Below, piece by piece: positions 38,908 to 49,697 of a DNA stretch of 64,000 bases. The stretch is from Lobosporangium transversale (lineage: Eukaryota; Mortierellomycota; Mortierellomycetes; Mortierellales; Mortierellaceae). Numbering within the stretch: the stretch's first letter is position 1; every line of letters begins with the position of its first letter. Below the pieces are notes generated by a model. The model was given only the letters and a program-made list of their open reading frames with translations. It had not been told where the DNA came from and did not search any database. A program made the translations under genes and the position numbers. The DNA is taken from NCBI RefSeq assembly GCF_002105155.1, contig NW_019028979.1, positions 186,001-250,000 of the forward strand, read 5' to 3'.

Positions 38908-40216
38908 AACATCTATTTCTTTTAGGATGTCAGGCGGTGGGATGATGATGAACGGAACAAATGGCTCGCAGTTGTGGGACACTGCCTTGCTGATTCAGGG
39001 TGTTATGGAATCTGGATTGGCACATGAGCCCCAGAATCATGAAGCCATGAAGAAAGCCCTTTTGTTTTTGGACGACTGCCAGATCAAGCGCAACCCTCCA
39101 TTCATGAAGGAAGGCTGGCGTGATCGCACCTTAGGTTCTTGGCCCTTCAGCAACAGGTTCCAGGGATACACTGTCTCTGATTGTACCGCCGAAGGTCTCA
39201 AGGCTGTCTTGCTTTTGCAAGGAAAGCTAGAGTAAGAAAAGCATTTCTGAGCATCTTTGAAAGGATCGACTGTCACTGTATAGTATTTATGTATATTGAT
39301 GCTTTCATCTCCATCATTACTAATCCGAAATTTACTATATATATAAAAAAAAAAAAAAAAAAAAAAAGCTATACCGAAGAACGCATTCCTCTCGAGAGAT
39401 TGAAGCAAGCAGTCGATATTGTACTGGATATGCAAAACAAGAGTGGTGGATTTGCTTCCTATGAATCTGTCCGTGGCCCTGCTTGGCTTGAGTGGATCAA
39501 CCCTGCAGAAGTCTTTGGCAACATCATGATTGAGTACTGCTACCCAGAGTGTTCCACCGCCTGTGTCCTCGGTCTCACCTACTTCCGTGAACAGCATCCG
39601 GATTACCGCCGCGACGAAATTGAGTACGTTACGAGTGAGCTGGTTGTAAAAAAAAAAAAAAAAAAAAAATACTCAATCATCTTTCTTTCCTTTTGAATTT
39701 AGTGCTACCATTACACGCGCAGTCAAGTACATCCACAGTGTCCAAAGGGAAGACGGTTCCTGGTACGGTTCCTGGGCTATTTGCTTTACCTACGCTACAA
39801 TGTTTGCATGTGAATCTCTAAGCAGTGTGGGGCTTTCATACGACAACAGTGAGGCTCTCCGCAAGGCCTGCCAATTCCTGCTGTCAAAGCAACGTGAGGA
39901 TGGTGGCTGGGGAGAGTCCTACAAGTCATGCGAACAACATCGCTACGTCGAACATGAGAATTCTCAAGTGGTTCAGACCGCTTGGGCTCTCATGGCCCTG
40001 ATGGCTGCCAAATGCCCAGATCACACCGCTATTGAGCGTGGTATCAAACTGATCATGGGTCGCCAACAAAAGGATGGGCAGTGGAAACAAGAGGCCATTG
40101 AGGGGATCTTTAACCATTCTTGCTCCATCTCTTATCCAAACTATAAGCACATCTTCACCATTTGGGCTTTGGGTCGATATGCTAACATGTATGAGAGGAA
40201 GACAAAGCAAAACTAA
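37323..40216 (+). CDS. ERG7: Lanosterol synthase (oxidosqualene cyclase)
   Basis: Seven exons: 37323-37490, 37613-37857, 37994-38115, 38227-38788, 38926-39231, 39369-39623, 39703-40216; 2172 nt, 723 residues, the usual length. The enzyme cyclises 2,3-oxidosqualene to lanosterol, the first sterol of the ergosterol pathway, on ER or lipid-droplet membranes. Key features: the catalytic DCTAE motif at about residue 451 ([12 protein letters not shown]), [20 protein letters not shown], and QW repeats ([42 protein letters not shown]). The C-terminus [13 protein letters not shown] is typical. The His in WCHTR suits a sterol-type cyclase rather than a hopene cyclase. Five of six introns carry long A or T runs; the acceptor of intron 5 directly follows an A run. 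A CT-rich stretch lies before the start. Confidence 0.97.
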
Positions 40217-40541
40217 ATAATACAGTCGACAAATAGTCTATCTATCAATACCAATATCAATTTCAATAATCACAATTGCCGTGAATGCTTTGTTTGTTTT
40301 GTTTACTTGTTCTTTGTTTCTGTCAAATCTGTGAAGGCAAAAGTACATTATGAGTAAAAAATAAAGGCGTGAGAATATATGTGAGAAAGTGCATAAATGT
40401 GAGGTTTAGTAAATGGAGTTGTGCATAAGTGTGAACTGTACAGCCGCTGCGATTTCTTTTTCTTTTCTTTTCTTTTTTTTTTTACGGCTCGTGCGTTGGA
40501 TCTCTTGAGCCTGCAGCCTCGCCCATAACACTTATATGATG
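40217..40541. other. Convergent intergenic region, ERG7 and NST1 3' ends
   Basis: 325 bases between two stop codons, including the ERG7 poly(A) signal AATAAA at 40360-40365 and a T-rich tract near 40470. No gene is seen. Confidence 0.6.
40360..40365 (+). terminator. AATAAA polyadenylation signal of ERG7
   Basis: AATAAA lies 144 bases after the ERG7 stop codon. Confidence 0.4.
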
Positions 40542-43500
40542 TTACTGTTGAATATGATGGGATGTATAACCGGCACCAGCGCCACGAAATCCATTAGAGA
40601 GTCGGTCATTTTCCATCACCAGACCAGTCGAGTTACTATTAGCGCTGCCACTGCTATTGTTTGAAGAAGCATCACTAGAGAGACTACCATGCCTTAATGG
40701 TGGTAGGTGGCTCACCGATTTTCGGCCTGATCCAACCGTCAACCCAAGGCTCCCATTGGCTCCGTTACTGGGAAAGTGACCATATTGATGTTGCTGTTGC
40801 TGTTGTTGCTGTTGTAAATGACTAGACGGCCCATTGGGCGGTCCGATGGGTAGTAATGGGCTATGGAGTCCACCCGCTCCTCCGCTTCCGTTATGTAGGC
40901 TACCTCCTAAGACTGGTGGCGGCGAGTGTGCGCGTGAGGTAGAAGACATTAATCCAATGTTTGACGAGCTTCCATTCCCGCTACTGTTCACAACGGTTCC
41001 ACCAGGGCCATTCATGTGAGGTGGTCTCATGAAATTGGTACGACTCCAAGTATTAGATCCATTTAAAGGGGGCGGGCTCAAGCCTAACTGCTGTGGCTGT
41101 AAATCCTGCAGATTAGGGTGCATAAACTGCTGCTGCATAAAGAGCTGCTGCTGATGTTGCAAGTGCTGTTGTTGATTGTGTGGCGATGTTGGAATGTGCA
41201 TAGAATAAGGGGGCATGAAGTGAGAAGCATTAGGCAATGATCCATGGCTCTGCAGTTGATGTCCGAAAGACGAAAAGTCTGATGCTAAGAAAGGATCTGG
41301 AGTGTCGTTAAAGAAAAGTCATTTTTGAAAATGTTAATAAAATATGACAAAGCAAAGTCAAGTAAGCCTGCTGTAAAACAAACGTCTCATACCATGGCCG
41401 TTCATCCGGCTTCCAAAGAACGAATTGCTAAAAAATGAACTCTCACGCTGGTTACGATCGCTTGAACTGAGTGTTTGTATAGATCCATTCTCGTTGCCAA
41501 AGGCATGTAAACTGGGATGATCAGCCCCATCACCCGTTGGCCGTAGTGCATCCTTACCAAGAGCAATCCCATCCAAGTCCAGAGCTGATCCTCCTGCAAG
41601 ATTCAAAGACGGTGATCTAGGCCTCCGGTCAAGCTCAGAACCGATTGTTAATCCTGAAAGTCCGAGCGAGATACCATCAAAGCTACTGGACATGTGGGAA
41701 TGAGTTTGGCTGTCCTTTGGTCTACCGATGGGGACCGGACGCTGAATAGGTTTAATCACATCGCCTGATGATGTCCCATAAGGTGTGGATGTCCTTCGGG
41801 TATGTCCGATAGGTGATATAGGGCCAAAAGAACCGATAGGGGTCCCAATGGCTCCCAAGGCTGGTGGGCTGTGTAATGGCGACCCATTGCTGTTTGTTAA
41901 CTCATGGCTTCCTGGCGCAGAATTGGGGTTCATCAAGGTAAGCAGCTGCTTTGAAGGAACATTGATCTGACCGAACCCAATTGAATTTAATCCTGGTGAA
42001 CGAAGTCCGCCCATCTGCTGAGGAAGTTGATTAGACGAAAGATGGTGTTGAGGCTCGCTTTGGAATGTTGAAGCATTCTGATGCGATGCTCCCATATACC
42101 CACCGCGACCAGTAGTATAACCCATACGAGATGAGAAGGGATCGAGGTCGCCGCTAATGGGACCAAAGTGCCCCGGAGGTCTAAAGAGGCCTTGTTGCAT
42201 AGTTGATGCAAACATTGGTTGGAGCTGAGGCTGGGAAATACTTTGCGCTGAATATGGGTTGGACCATAGACTATTTGCAAGCGACGTTGAAGGGCCTTGT
42301 GCAGGTTGAGACTGGTTGATCAAAGATTCTTCAGCATGGAGTGGTGAGGTTGATAAGGGCATAGTGGGCGACCGACTTTGTGACCCATGCGTGACACTGG
42401 CAATACCTGATCTCGAAACGGTAGTTCCATCACGATTTAATGATATTGATGTTGTAATGCTCTCAGGGGCGAGATCATGCGAGCTATTTTCCAACACTGC
42501 GGCAACTATCTCTTCCGTTACAGCTACTTCCTTTCCTGCAGCTGCAGCAGAAGCAGTCTCCCACTCCAATTTTTCGAGGTCTTCTTTGACTTTTTGCTCC
42601 TTCTGGCGTAACTCCTGTTGTCGTTTCTGTTCTTCAGCGAGCTGCTGCTTCAGATAGACCTCTTGCTCCAATCGCTTAGCTTCCTTAACCGCCTCTTCTG
42701 CTACCTTCTGTGCTTCGAGCTCTGCCTTCCGTACTAGTTCTTCCTGCTCTTTAGCATGCTGTTCTTCCTTGCGCTTACGCTCTTTCTCAATCTCACGTGC
42801 CTTCTCTTCCTTGATCTTGCGTTTCCGTTCTTCCTCCTTCTTCAGCCGCTCTTCCTCGCGTAACCTCTTTTCCTCTTCTTTAGCACGCCGCTCTTCTTCT
42901 CGTCGCTTTCGGTCTGCTTCTAGTTTTCGCTCCCGTTCTTCTAGTAATCGCTTTTCTTCAGCTAAGCGCAGGGCTTCTTTAGCGGCTCTTTCTTCTTCCT
43001 TTTGCTGTCGTTGCAACCTGAAAGGATTTCAAATAACCATTAGTACATGGAAATAGTGTTTTATCCCTACACAATATAGTTAGAACAAGCTACAAAGGAA
43101 AATAAATAACACACCTCTTCTTGTCGCGCTTCCGCTCTTTTTCTCGTTCTTTCCGCTCTTCACGGAGTTGTTCCTGCCGTGACTCCTCTTCTAACTCAGC
43201 CAGGAGGCGTTCTTGCCTTTCCTGAGCCACTTTTTCGCGGTATGCGCTCAGGACCCGTTGCTCAAACATCCGTGCGGCGAATGCTTGAAACATACGGCGT
43301 CCTTCCTCCATACGCTGCTCTTTTGTCAAGGCATCCTATAGCAAAAAAAAAAAAAAAAAAAAAAAAAAGCTTTGTTCAGGAAACAAAAAAAAAAAAATCT
43401 CTGTTGTTTTGTTGCTTCTAGTGTTTACCTCTTCGACACCATCATCCTCGAAATCGCCGTCCTCATCGTCGTCAAATTCCTCGTAAACTCCTCGATTATC

Positions 43501-45196
43501 CATCAGCTCATCATCGCGTTGGACTTTCCGATCTGCCAATCTATCCATCATCTCTAAAAACTTTTTGCCGTCGTTTTCGAGTAGGTCCTCAGCAACGGTA
43601 AGGATGTTGCCTAATCAGTTGCGAATATTTTTTTTTGTTCAGTGAGCTACAAATGCCTAAAGGACCAATATTCAGCTCATGTGGCCCGAATTATATCATG
43701 ATCTGAGTTGCTGTTGAATGAAGGCAAAAGAGAGTACCTTTGGCCTGAAGGGTATTTGGAAAGCCACTCCGGTAAGAAAAGGGCGCTTTACGAGTACTGA
43801 CTTCGTCTTCGTAATCTTCCTCTTCTTCCTCATCTTCATATCCATCTTCATCATCCTCATCATCCTCTTCTTCGTCTTCTTCTTCTTCGTCTGAGCCTCT
43901 AGATTCATCGGAGAGATCATCATCTTCAAATACAGGCGAGTGCTGAGCATATGTGAGAGCATGACCGTCTGATGGCTGTTGTTGATTGGCATATTGCTCC
44001 AGTTCGTCGTAATAAGCATCATAAAGCAGCTCCAACTCCTCCTCTATAGCCGTCCTATCGTAGTAAATAAGCGATAGCTCCTATAGTTAAAAGCCGGGTA
44101 TTGGAATTGTGTCACCTGCGAATGTGAATATAAAAAAAAAGTTAGAAATATTCAGTCAGGCCTACCGTTTACGACCACACAGGGAGCAGGAACAAGAGTG
44201 CCGTTGTTGTTCCTTCATTTTTTTCAGAACAGCTTCTTTTTCAACACGGACAAGAGATCGACGTTCTTCCTCTCGTAGCTGGAACCAAAACTCTCTGATC
44301 CGCTGACGTTCCTCTGCGTCCGAATAATGCCAAAAGCCATCGTTTTGAGTATGACCGCCATCATGTACATGCTTGGTTGTTGAACGCTCATGGCCATTTC
44401 TGTGGGAAGTTGGGACCATGGACTTTGAATTAGAGCCATTGTTCCCATGACTATTGTGGCTATGTTGAATGTTGATTGATGGCATCGTCCCAGTTGAAGA
44501 TTTTTTTCTCTTCTTTTTCTTCTTTTTAGCTGAACTTGACTCAGCAGAATTGCTAATCGTAGTTCCTTGCCTTAGTGGTGCCGACATTGATGATACTGAA
44601 TGACTATGGCCTTCTGTGCTGTCTAGACACGCTGAGGATGCAAGAGCGGGGGTCTCGGGATCATAAGCATCTTCGTCCGAGTAGAAGTCCTCGTCCTCGT
44701 CATCTTCTTCTTCGTGGTGATGATGGTGGCCCGAATTATGATGATGCCGATGTCCATGTTCATGTTGGCAACCAAGATGATGCGCTTGGCGATGCATCAC
44801 TCTCGTAGTAGCAGAATTGATGACGTCCTTACTTGCTTTGCTATTTGTCTCCTCGATTCTATCTAGTAGCTTCTTCTTTGACTTTTTCTTCTTCTTCTTT
44901 TTGTGTGAAGAACTTGTGCTGGTAGAAGTCGTTAAGCCGCCTTGGTCATTGCTACCACTGCTTGCAGATCCTCGGACGTCATTGATTGCGCCTGTAGAAC
45001 CATCAACAGTGGATGCAGTCCCGATTGTGGTAGAGTTCGTAGGAGTTGGAGAGGCTATAGAATGGTCATGAGGCGCTGGCGCGAAATGCTTTGTCATGTC
45101 AATGTTAAGGCTCCTCTTTCTGCCATCTCTGCTGTAAATGACAGCGGATTTAGGTGGAGGTAATGCGTCCTCGGGAGCAAAAGTGTGAGCTGCCAT
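40542..45196 (-). CDS. NST1: NST1-like stress response protein
   Basis: Six exons: 44166-45196, 43738-44054, 43429-43610, 43115-43335, 41393-43017, 40542-41296; 4131 nt, 1376 residues. The start is the first ATG in frame ([19 protein letters not shown]). Matches to fungal Nst1 are [20 protein letters not shown], then [20 protein letters not shown] joined across intron 1, the acidic segment, and [17 protein letters not shown] very long Arg/Lys/Glu helix follows (about 550-800, with repeated [16 protein letters not shown] and similar). The C-terminal half is Ser/Pro/Gly/Gln-rich and disordered. In budding yeast NST1 was linked to salt tolerance and interacts with splicing and P-body proteins; the molecular role remains unclear. 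His-rich and Lys-rich tracts occur in exon 1. The architecture is typical for filamentous fungi. Confidence 0.92.
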
Positions 45197-46215
45197 CGAG
45201 GTATACAAATACGTGTCAATGAATACGTCGGTAAGGGTTGAGTACTGAACCAGGCTACAATCGGTTGGAATATGAGTATAAATGTGAATGAGTATTGAGA
45301 AGGAAATTAATTCACCAAACGGCCTCCTGAAATATCGGTGCTGGTGCAGGTGAGTTTGGATAGGGGGAAAGAAATTGATGAGTTCCCGCTGCTTGGGTTA
45401 TATAGAGCTACGTTCCGTTTAATGAATGAATGACACGATATGGCTGTTTGAGGTGGAATAAGCAGTGGTAGTTAGTGAAGCATAATATGGTTTATATTTG
45501 AAAAGCCAAATGAAAAATAAGCAACATCGTTGTGCCTCACAGGTCAGTCAGAAATTTAATCGTAAAGTCCATCGAATGCTGCAAACCAAATCACTACATC
45601 ACTCTCATTCTCATTTTCTCATTCTTTCTTCCTCTCTTTTCGGACTTCCACCCATTCAGCTGTTTGGTTTTCTTGAATATTATTGACTTTCTTCACCAAC
45701 ATCTCATTATTTCATAAGCATATACGTATAAGAGACATAATAGAAGAGAGCAAGGGAGAAAGAGGAACATACACACTCTGTTTTGGACTATGACAGAAAA
45801 TGAGAAAGAATCATACCCGATGAATGTTTTTTTTTTTTTTTTTTTTTTTTTTGGCGGCAATGGAGAGGGTAAAAAGAACAAGAGAGAGACAAAGTCTTTC
45901 CTTGCAGGTCGTCTGGAGAAAGATTGAAATCAGGAAATAAATAAATTACGTATATCTCACAAAATTGCAAGGATATAACATACCCTCCATAACACCAAGC
46001 TCATTCATCATGAAAAGGTTTTTTTAAGATATCTTTTTTTCTCTTTATTGTTAATAGGGTGTGGGATTTTAGAATTCATAAAAGACCCTCACTACTGTTT
46101 TATAACAATGGGAGAGAAAAAAGCTTGACAGTAAGAATATGTTGGGAGGGAATAAGATAGTGATGCGTCCTGCGGGAACGGAAGCATTCAATGAGGCAAT
46201 TTACAGTCATTTCTT
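45197..46215. other. Intergenic region between NST1 and INH1
   Basis: 1.0 kb forming the upstream flank of NST1 and the 3' flank of INH1, with a T run near 45828-45852. No supportable gene. Confidence 0.6.
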
Positions 46216-46649
46216 TTATTTCTTGTCGCCATTCTTCTTGAGCTCTGCGATCTCCTTCTCCTTTTGAGCAAGCTGCTCTTTGAGCTTCTTGATCTGCTCA
46301 GCCTCCTATAGATCATCATGCAAAAAAAAAGTGATAAGAGTTAAAATAGTTGCCATACACAAATGACACGAAAACACGAACGTGATGCTCAATGATGTGT
46401 TCATGCTGTATTGTATGGATATGTTGTCAGAATTGCAGGCTAAAGTAGCCATAATGAACATGAATGAATGAATCTTCAGATCCTTCTTGGTAATTCTTTT
46501 TTTTTTTTTCTCACCTTCTGACGGATGTACTGGTTCTCCTCTGCTCTCTCCTTGTCACTGAAGGTGTTGCTGTACATACGACGAGCAACAGTAGAGACTT
46601 GGACAGGCTTGAAGACACGGACAGCGGTGGTGGTAGTGGTACGCAACAT
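46216..46649 (-). CDS. INH1: Mitochondrial F1F0-ATPase inhibitor (IF1)
   Basis: Two exons, 46515-46649 and 46216-46305, give 74 residues. The N-terminus (MLRTTTTTAVRVFKPVQVST, then VARRMYS) is a Ser/Thr/Arg-rich mitochondrial presequence. The mature part holds the IF1 inhibitory signature FSDKERAEENQYIRQKEAEQ followed by a helix (IKKLKEQLAQKEKEIAELKK) able to form the coiled-coil dimer. IF1 blocks ATP hydrolysis by the F1 motor when the matrix becomes acidic, as during loss of respiration. Length matches yeast Inh1. Only 137 bases separate its ATG from the end of the Fanzor relic upstream, so its promoter may lie in transposon-derived DNA. Confidence 0.95.
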
Positions 46650-46786
46650 GATGAATTGATTTCTGGATTAAGAAAAAGAAAAAAGTGAAAAAGAAGAATC
46701 AACAAACTCTGCTCTTCATATTTCGGGATTGCCGTTGCGCGTATCAACCACATGCTCCTCGACGTGACTGTGTGAAAGTGCTGATT

Positions 46787-47392
46787 CTAAATTAGTCCAG
46801 CAGGTTTGCTGACATGTACTTGTTTCGATGGCTCGAATACAAATATTTCCTTGTGGCTACTTGGCTCCTCCGCTTGGCGTTTGGCGTGCATACCCCAAGG
46901 ATACTCTCCATTGTCGCCTATCAACTGAGAATAAAGAGGTCGTGGCTGATAACGTAGATGGCCAACCATCACATCTCTGTGTACTAACCCCTTGTTTGGA
47001 ACAATAAAGCTGGCGAATAACAACTTGTCTTATAAACTGGTAGTGTAAGCGCTCCTTGGAAATATTATTCGTTCACGGCGGCAACGGTAAATCCAAGGGA
47101 CCTAATCTGAAAGAGGCACGAAGATCACCCGGCAGCGTTAAATTGATAAAAAATACTTACAATGGAAGAAAACTTTCCAGGTCTAAAGCAATCACAACCT
47201 TTTTGCTCTAATTGGATCATCAGCCATCTGGAATATATGGTTAGTAATCTGTATGTATCCTTCAACTCACTCCCCCTTCGCGTCCTACCGATGTCTTTTG
47301 TTGGTTCTTTCCTTGTAAAAGGAGCCGAGATGTGTCTACACTTCCGCGAGCTTGTCGATGCAATCATTGCTGCTTAATAGAGGAGGTATGCT

Positions 47393-47423
<31 letters not shown>

Positions 47424-47760
47424 CATCCAGTAACTGTGCTTAAATGTGAGATGATACACCTTCTTTTGTTTGTTAGTCATATTGTAGAAGTTAGGCACCA
47501 CTGGGGCCCCTACTACTTGGTAACAGAGCATTGCTATCAACCATATATTCTTCTGCTGGGCCAAGGCCTAGAACTCGACCTCTTCTGGCTAGTGTCCCCA
47601 TAGACCAAGAATAGCTTGATTGATTTCGGCTGCGTCTCTAGCTTCGGTCAAATAGTAGCCTGTATCACTAACCGTGGAGGTGGTGAAAGCAAGTAGTTTT
47701 CCCTCAGGCAATTGTTGGCACCTCGCCGCATCCAACTTGCTCCTTTTGAATGCCAGTAAC
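46787..47760 (-). pseudogene. Decayed Fanzor (eukaryotic TnpB-like, RuvC nuclease) gene
   Basis: Fragments in three frames, all on the minus strand and in family order. About 47589-47752: KLLAFTTSTVSDTGYYL and flanks. 47490-47601: RVLGLGPAEEYMVDSNALLP, the RuvC-I region. 47424-47498: FYNMTNKQKKVYHLTFKHSY. 47289-47336: GSFYKERTNKRHR. 47161-47227: WLMIQLEQ and PGKFSSI. 47067-47106: IRSLGFTVAAVNE. Then RQLYCSK, HRDVMVGH (46958-46981) and RPLYSQLIGDNGEYPWG. This matches the Fanzor1 layout from memory: RuvC-I, then VNEY, zinc ribbon, HRDVMAGHN, QRPLYLQP and a YPW end. Breaks: frameshifts near 47600, 47500, 47070 and 46990, in-frame stops, an A run (47394-47423), Gly where the catalytic RuvC-I Asp is expected (codon 47560-47562), and loss of zinc-ribbon Cys. 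Fanzors are RNA-guided nucleases carried by eukaryotic transposons; this copy is dead. The N-terminal limit (up to about 48650) and the transposon ends are not defined. Confidence 0.72.
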
Positions 47761-48845
47761 TAGAGTAGGAACTATTGTCTAAACCAGGCCTTGCAAGGCA
47801 TAGTCGCTGCTCATGTAAGAGCTTGATTCGAAGCTATCATTCTAAGTGACTTGAGCATGACCGCTCGTTCCTGACAGAGACATCATGAAAGGCTTGGTTT
47901 CGAGTGTTTTGAATCTTCGGCGCCGATTTGTGTTATAGTCTCCAATATCAGTGACCATCTGCTTATAAGAAAGGCTTCTTGTTAGGCATGAGGTCATTCT
48001 GTGAGAGAAAGGCAGGCATAGTACTAGTAAATTCGTCTTTGGCATGGCTTCGGACAGGCCTATGGGTTTCTCAAATGAAAAGCGTAGCAAGCCTCCGAGA
48101 AATTCCCAGCACTTTCCTCATGCGGATAAAATTTTCGTTTGTCAGGGCTATACGGCCAACATTCGATTCACAATGTTATGGGAGAAGCAATGCTATTTAC
48201 GTCTGATTATCGAACCATTGATCGAGATATAAATTTTTTTTTCCCCAAACAAGTGTTATTGTCACGGTCTTCAGCCTTTGGGCTGTCTGTTAGGGCCCTT
48301 TGGCCTATCTGAATAAAAACATGCTTAGTTGCTGGTGCCCTCAGAAATTTTCTAAAAACTGACGCGTTTGAAACGCGTCTTTTATTTTTTATCTGCAAGC
48401 CTTGGTTATTTGACACGTCCTGAAGGATTAAAAGCACAATTTCTATTAAAGACGTTATACGAAGAATACCTCTAGATGATACAGGATCTGGATACCCACT
48501 GTAGCCGGCAATCTGATCCTCACCAAACCAGACGCTCTGGCAGGGGATTATGAGACTAATATCGGATTGACACCAATATCTTGTCGACCTCTGAGGTGCC
48601 AATGGTAGTGAGCAGATTGGAGCAATGCACACGTACAACATCCATTTTATATGGATTTGCCTGTACGTGAAGTGGTATCTTTCCCGGTCTGTGTTTATTT
48701 ACTTTTTTTATTCACTCCGCTACAACTACGTCTTACATTGTGATATCCGTCTCCCATCCATTCCTCTTTTTCTTTTCTTTTATTGAATCTCATCTAAACC
48801 TCCATTATCCCGCTGTCCTCTCCACTCTGCTCCCATTCACTAGCC
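47761..48845. other. Probable remainder of the transposon relic plus LSC1 upstream flank
   Basis: No intact gene. Minus-strand open fragments interrupted by stops at 47842-48090 and 48207-48641 may be the N-terminal part of the Fanzor relic or its transposon flank; I cannot identify them. A 19-bp palindrome is listed separately. Confidence 0.4.
48361..48379. repeat. 19-bp perfect palindrome containing two ACGCGT sites
   Basis: GACGCGTTTGAAACGCGTC: nine-base arms around one central base, followed by a T-rich tract. Each arm contains ACGCGT. Confidence 0.8.
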
Positions 48846-49665
48846 ATGCTCGCCTCTCTGAGAACCACGGCCTCCGCCGTTAAAGGCAAGTCAGCCGCGT
48901 TCGACTCCACTTTATTTTTTTATTTAATTTTTTCTGCTGTCGTTCATTGCATCACTTGGGACATTCGCGTGGAACCTTGAAATGCGCTTCAGGTCTATGA
49001 CATCACTCTTATGGACGGAGAGCAATAATTAACAGAATGAAAAGAGAGGAAGGAAGGAGTAAGCAATGCATGAATCTTTACATGCTTCTTTTCCGTAACT
49101 TGATTTACATTTGAGTGGACATGGACAATCTGGAGAAGCAATTAAATTCCTCTTCAAAGAAGTAAACATATGTCTCATTGCGTCTTAGACCTGGGCCGCA
49201 ATGTCAAGACGGCTCAGGATAAAAAGAGACACGTCCTGGTCAGCAATAAGGACGCGATCTGGGTACAATGAGATATCTACACGGAACGTGGGAAAGAGAT
49301 TAATTTAGCAGAGTCTCAAAGTATCTGTCCACTCAGGATCGCTTTTTGCCATCGCTGGGACAATAACGTGTCTCCTACGTATCCTATTTCTCTAGAAGAA
49401 TCCCGACCTAGGGATGGATGTTGACTTTCAATCGCTAACTAACTAAAGTTTGCAACTTATCTATTAATCAATCTAGCTGCCCAGCGTATGTTCAGCAGTT
49501 CTGCCAAGGCTGCTGCCAATTACGACAGTACTGTTAAGAACATGTTGATCAACAAGCAGACCAAGGTTGTTTGCCAAGGATTCACTGGCAAGCAGGTAAA
49601 TATTGCGCTTGATCGTCCAATTCACTCTTCTTAACGCCTCTTAGAAAAGGAAGATAGCCCAAGAA

Positions 49666-49697
<32 letters not shown>

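Noticed and set aside
42769-43056. Arg/Ser-rich plus-strand frame opposite NST1
   Set aside because: It is the complement of the Glu/Lys-rich NST1 helix.
47162-47377. Plus-strand 71-codon frame opposite the Fanzor relic
   Set aside because: It overlaps minus-strand fragments with family motifs and intron signals and has no recognisable domain itself.
48207-48641. Minus-strand 144-codon frame read as a possible LTR or gene
   Set aside because: No matching second repeat was found and no known domain is visible; only recorded as likely relic DNA.
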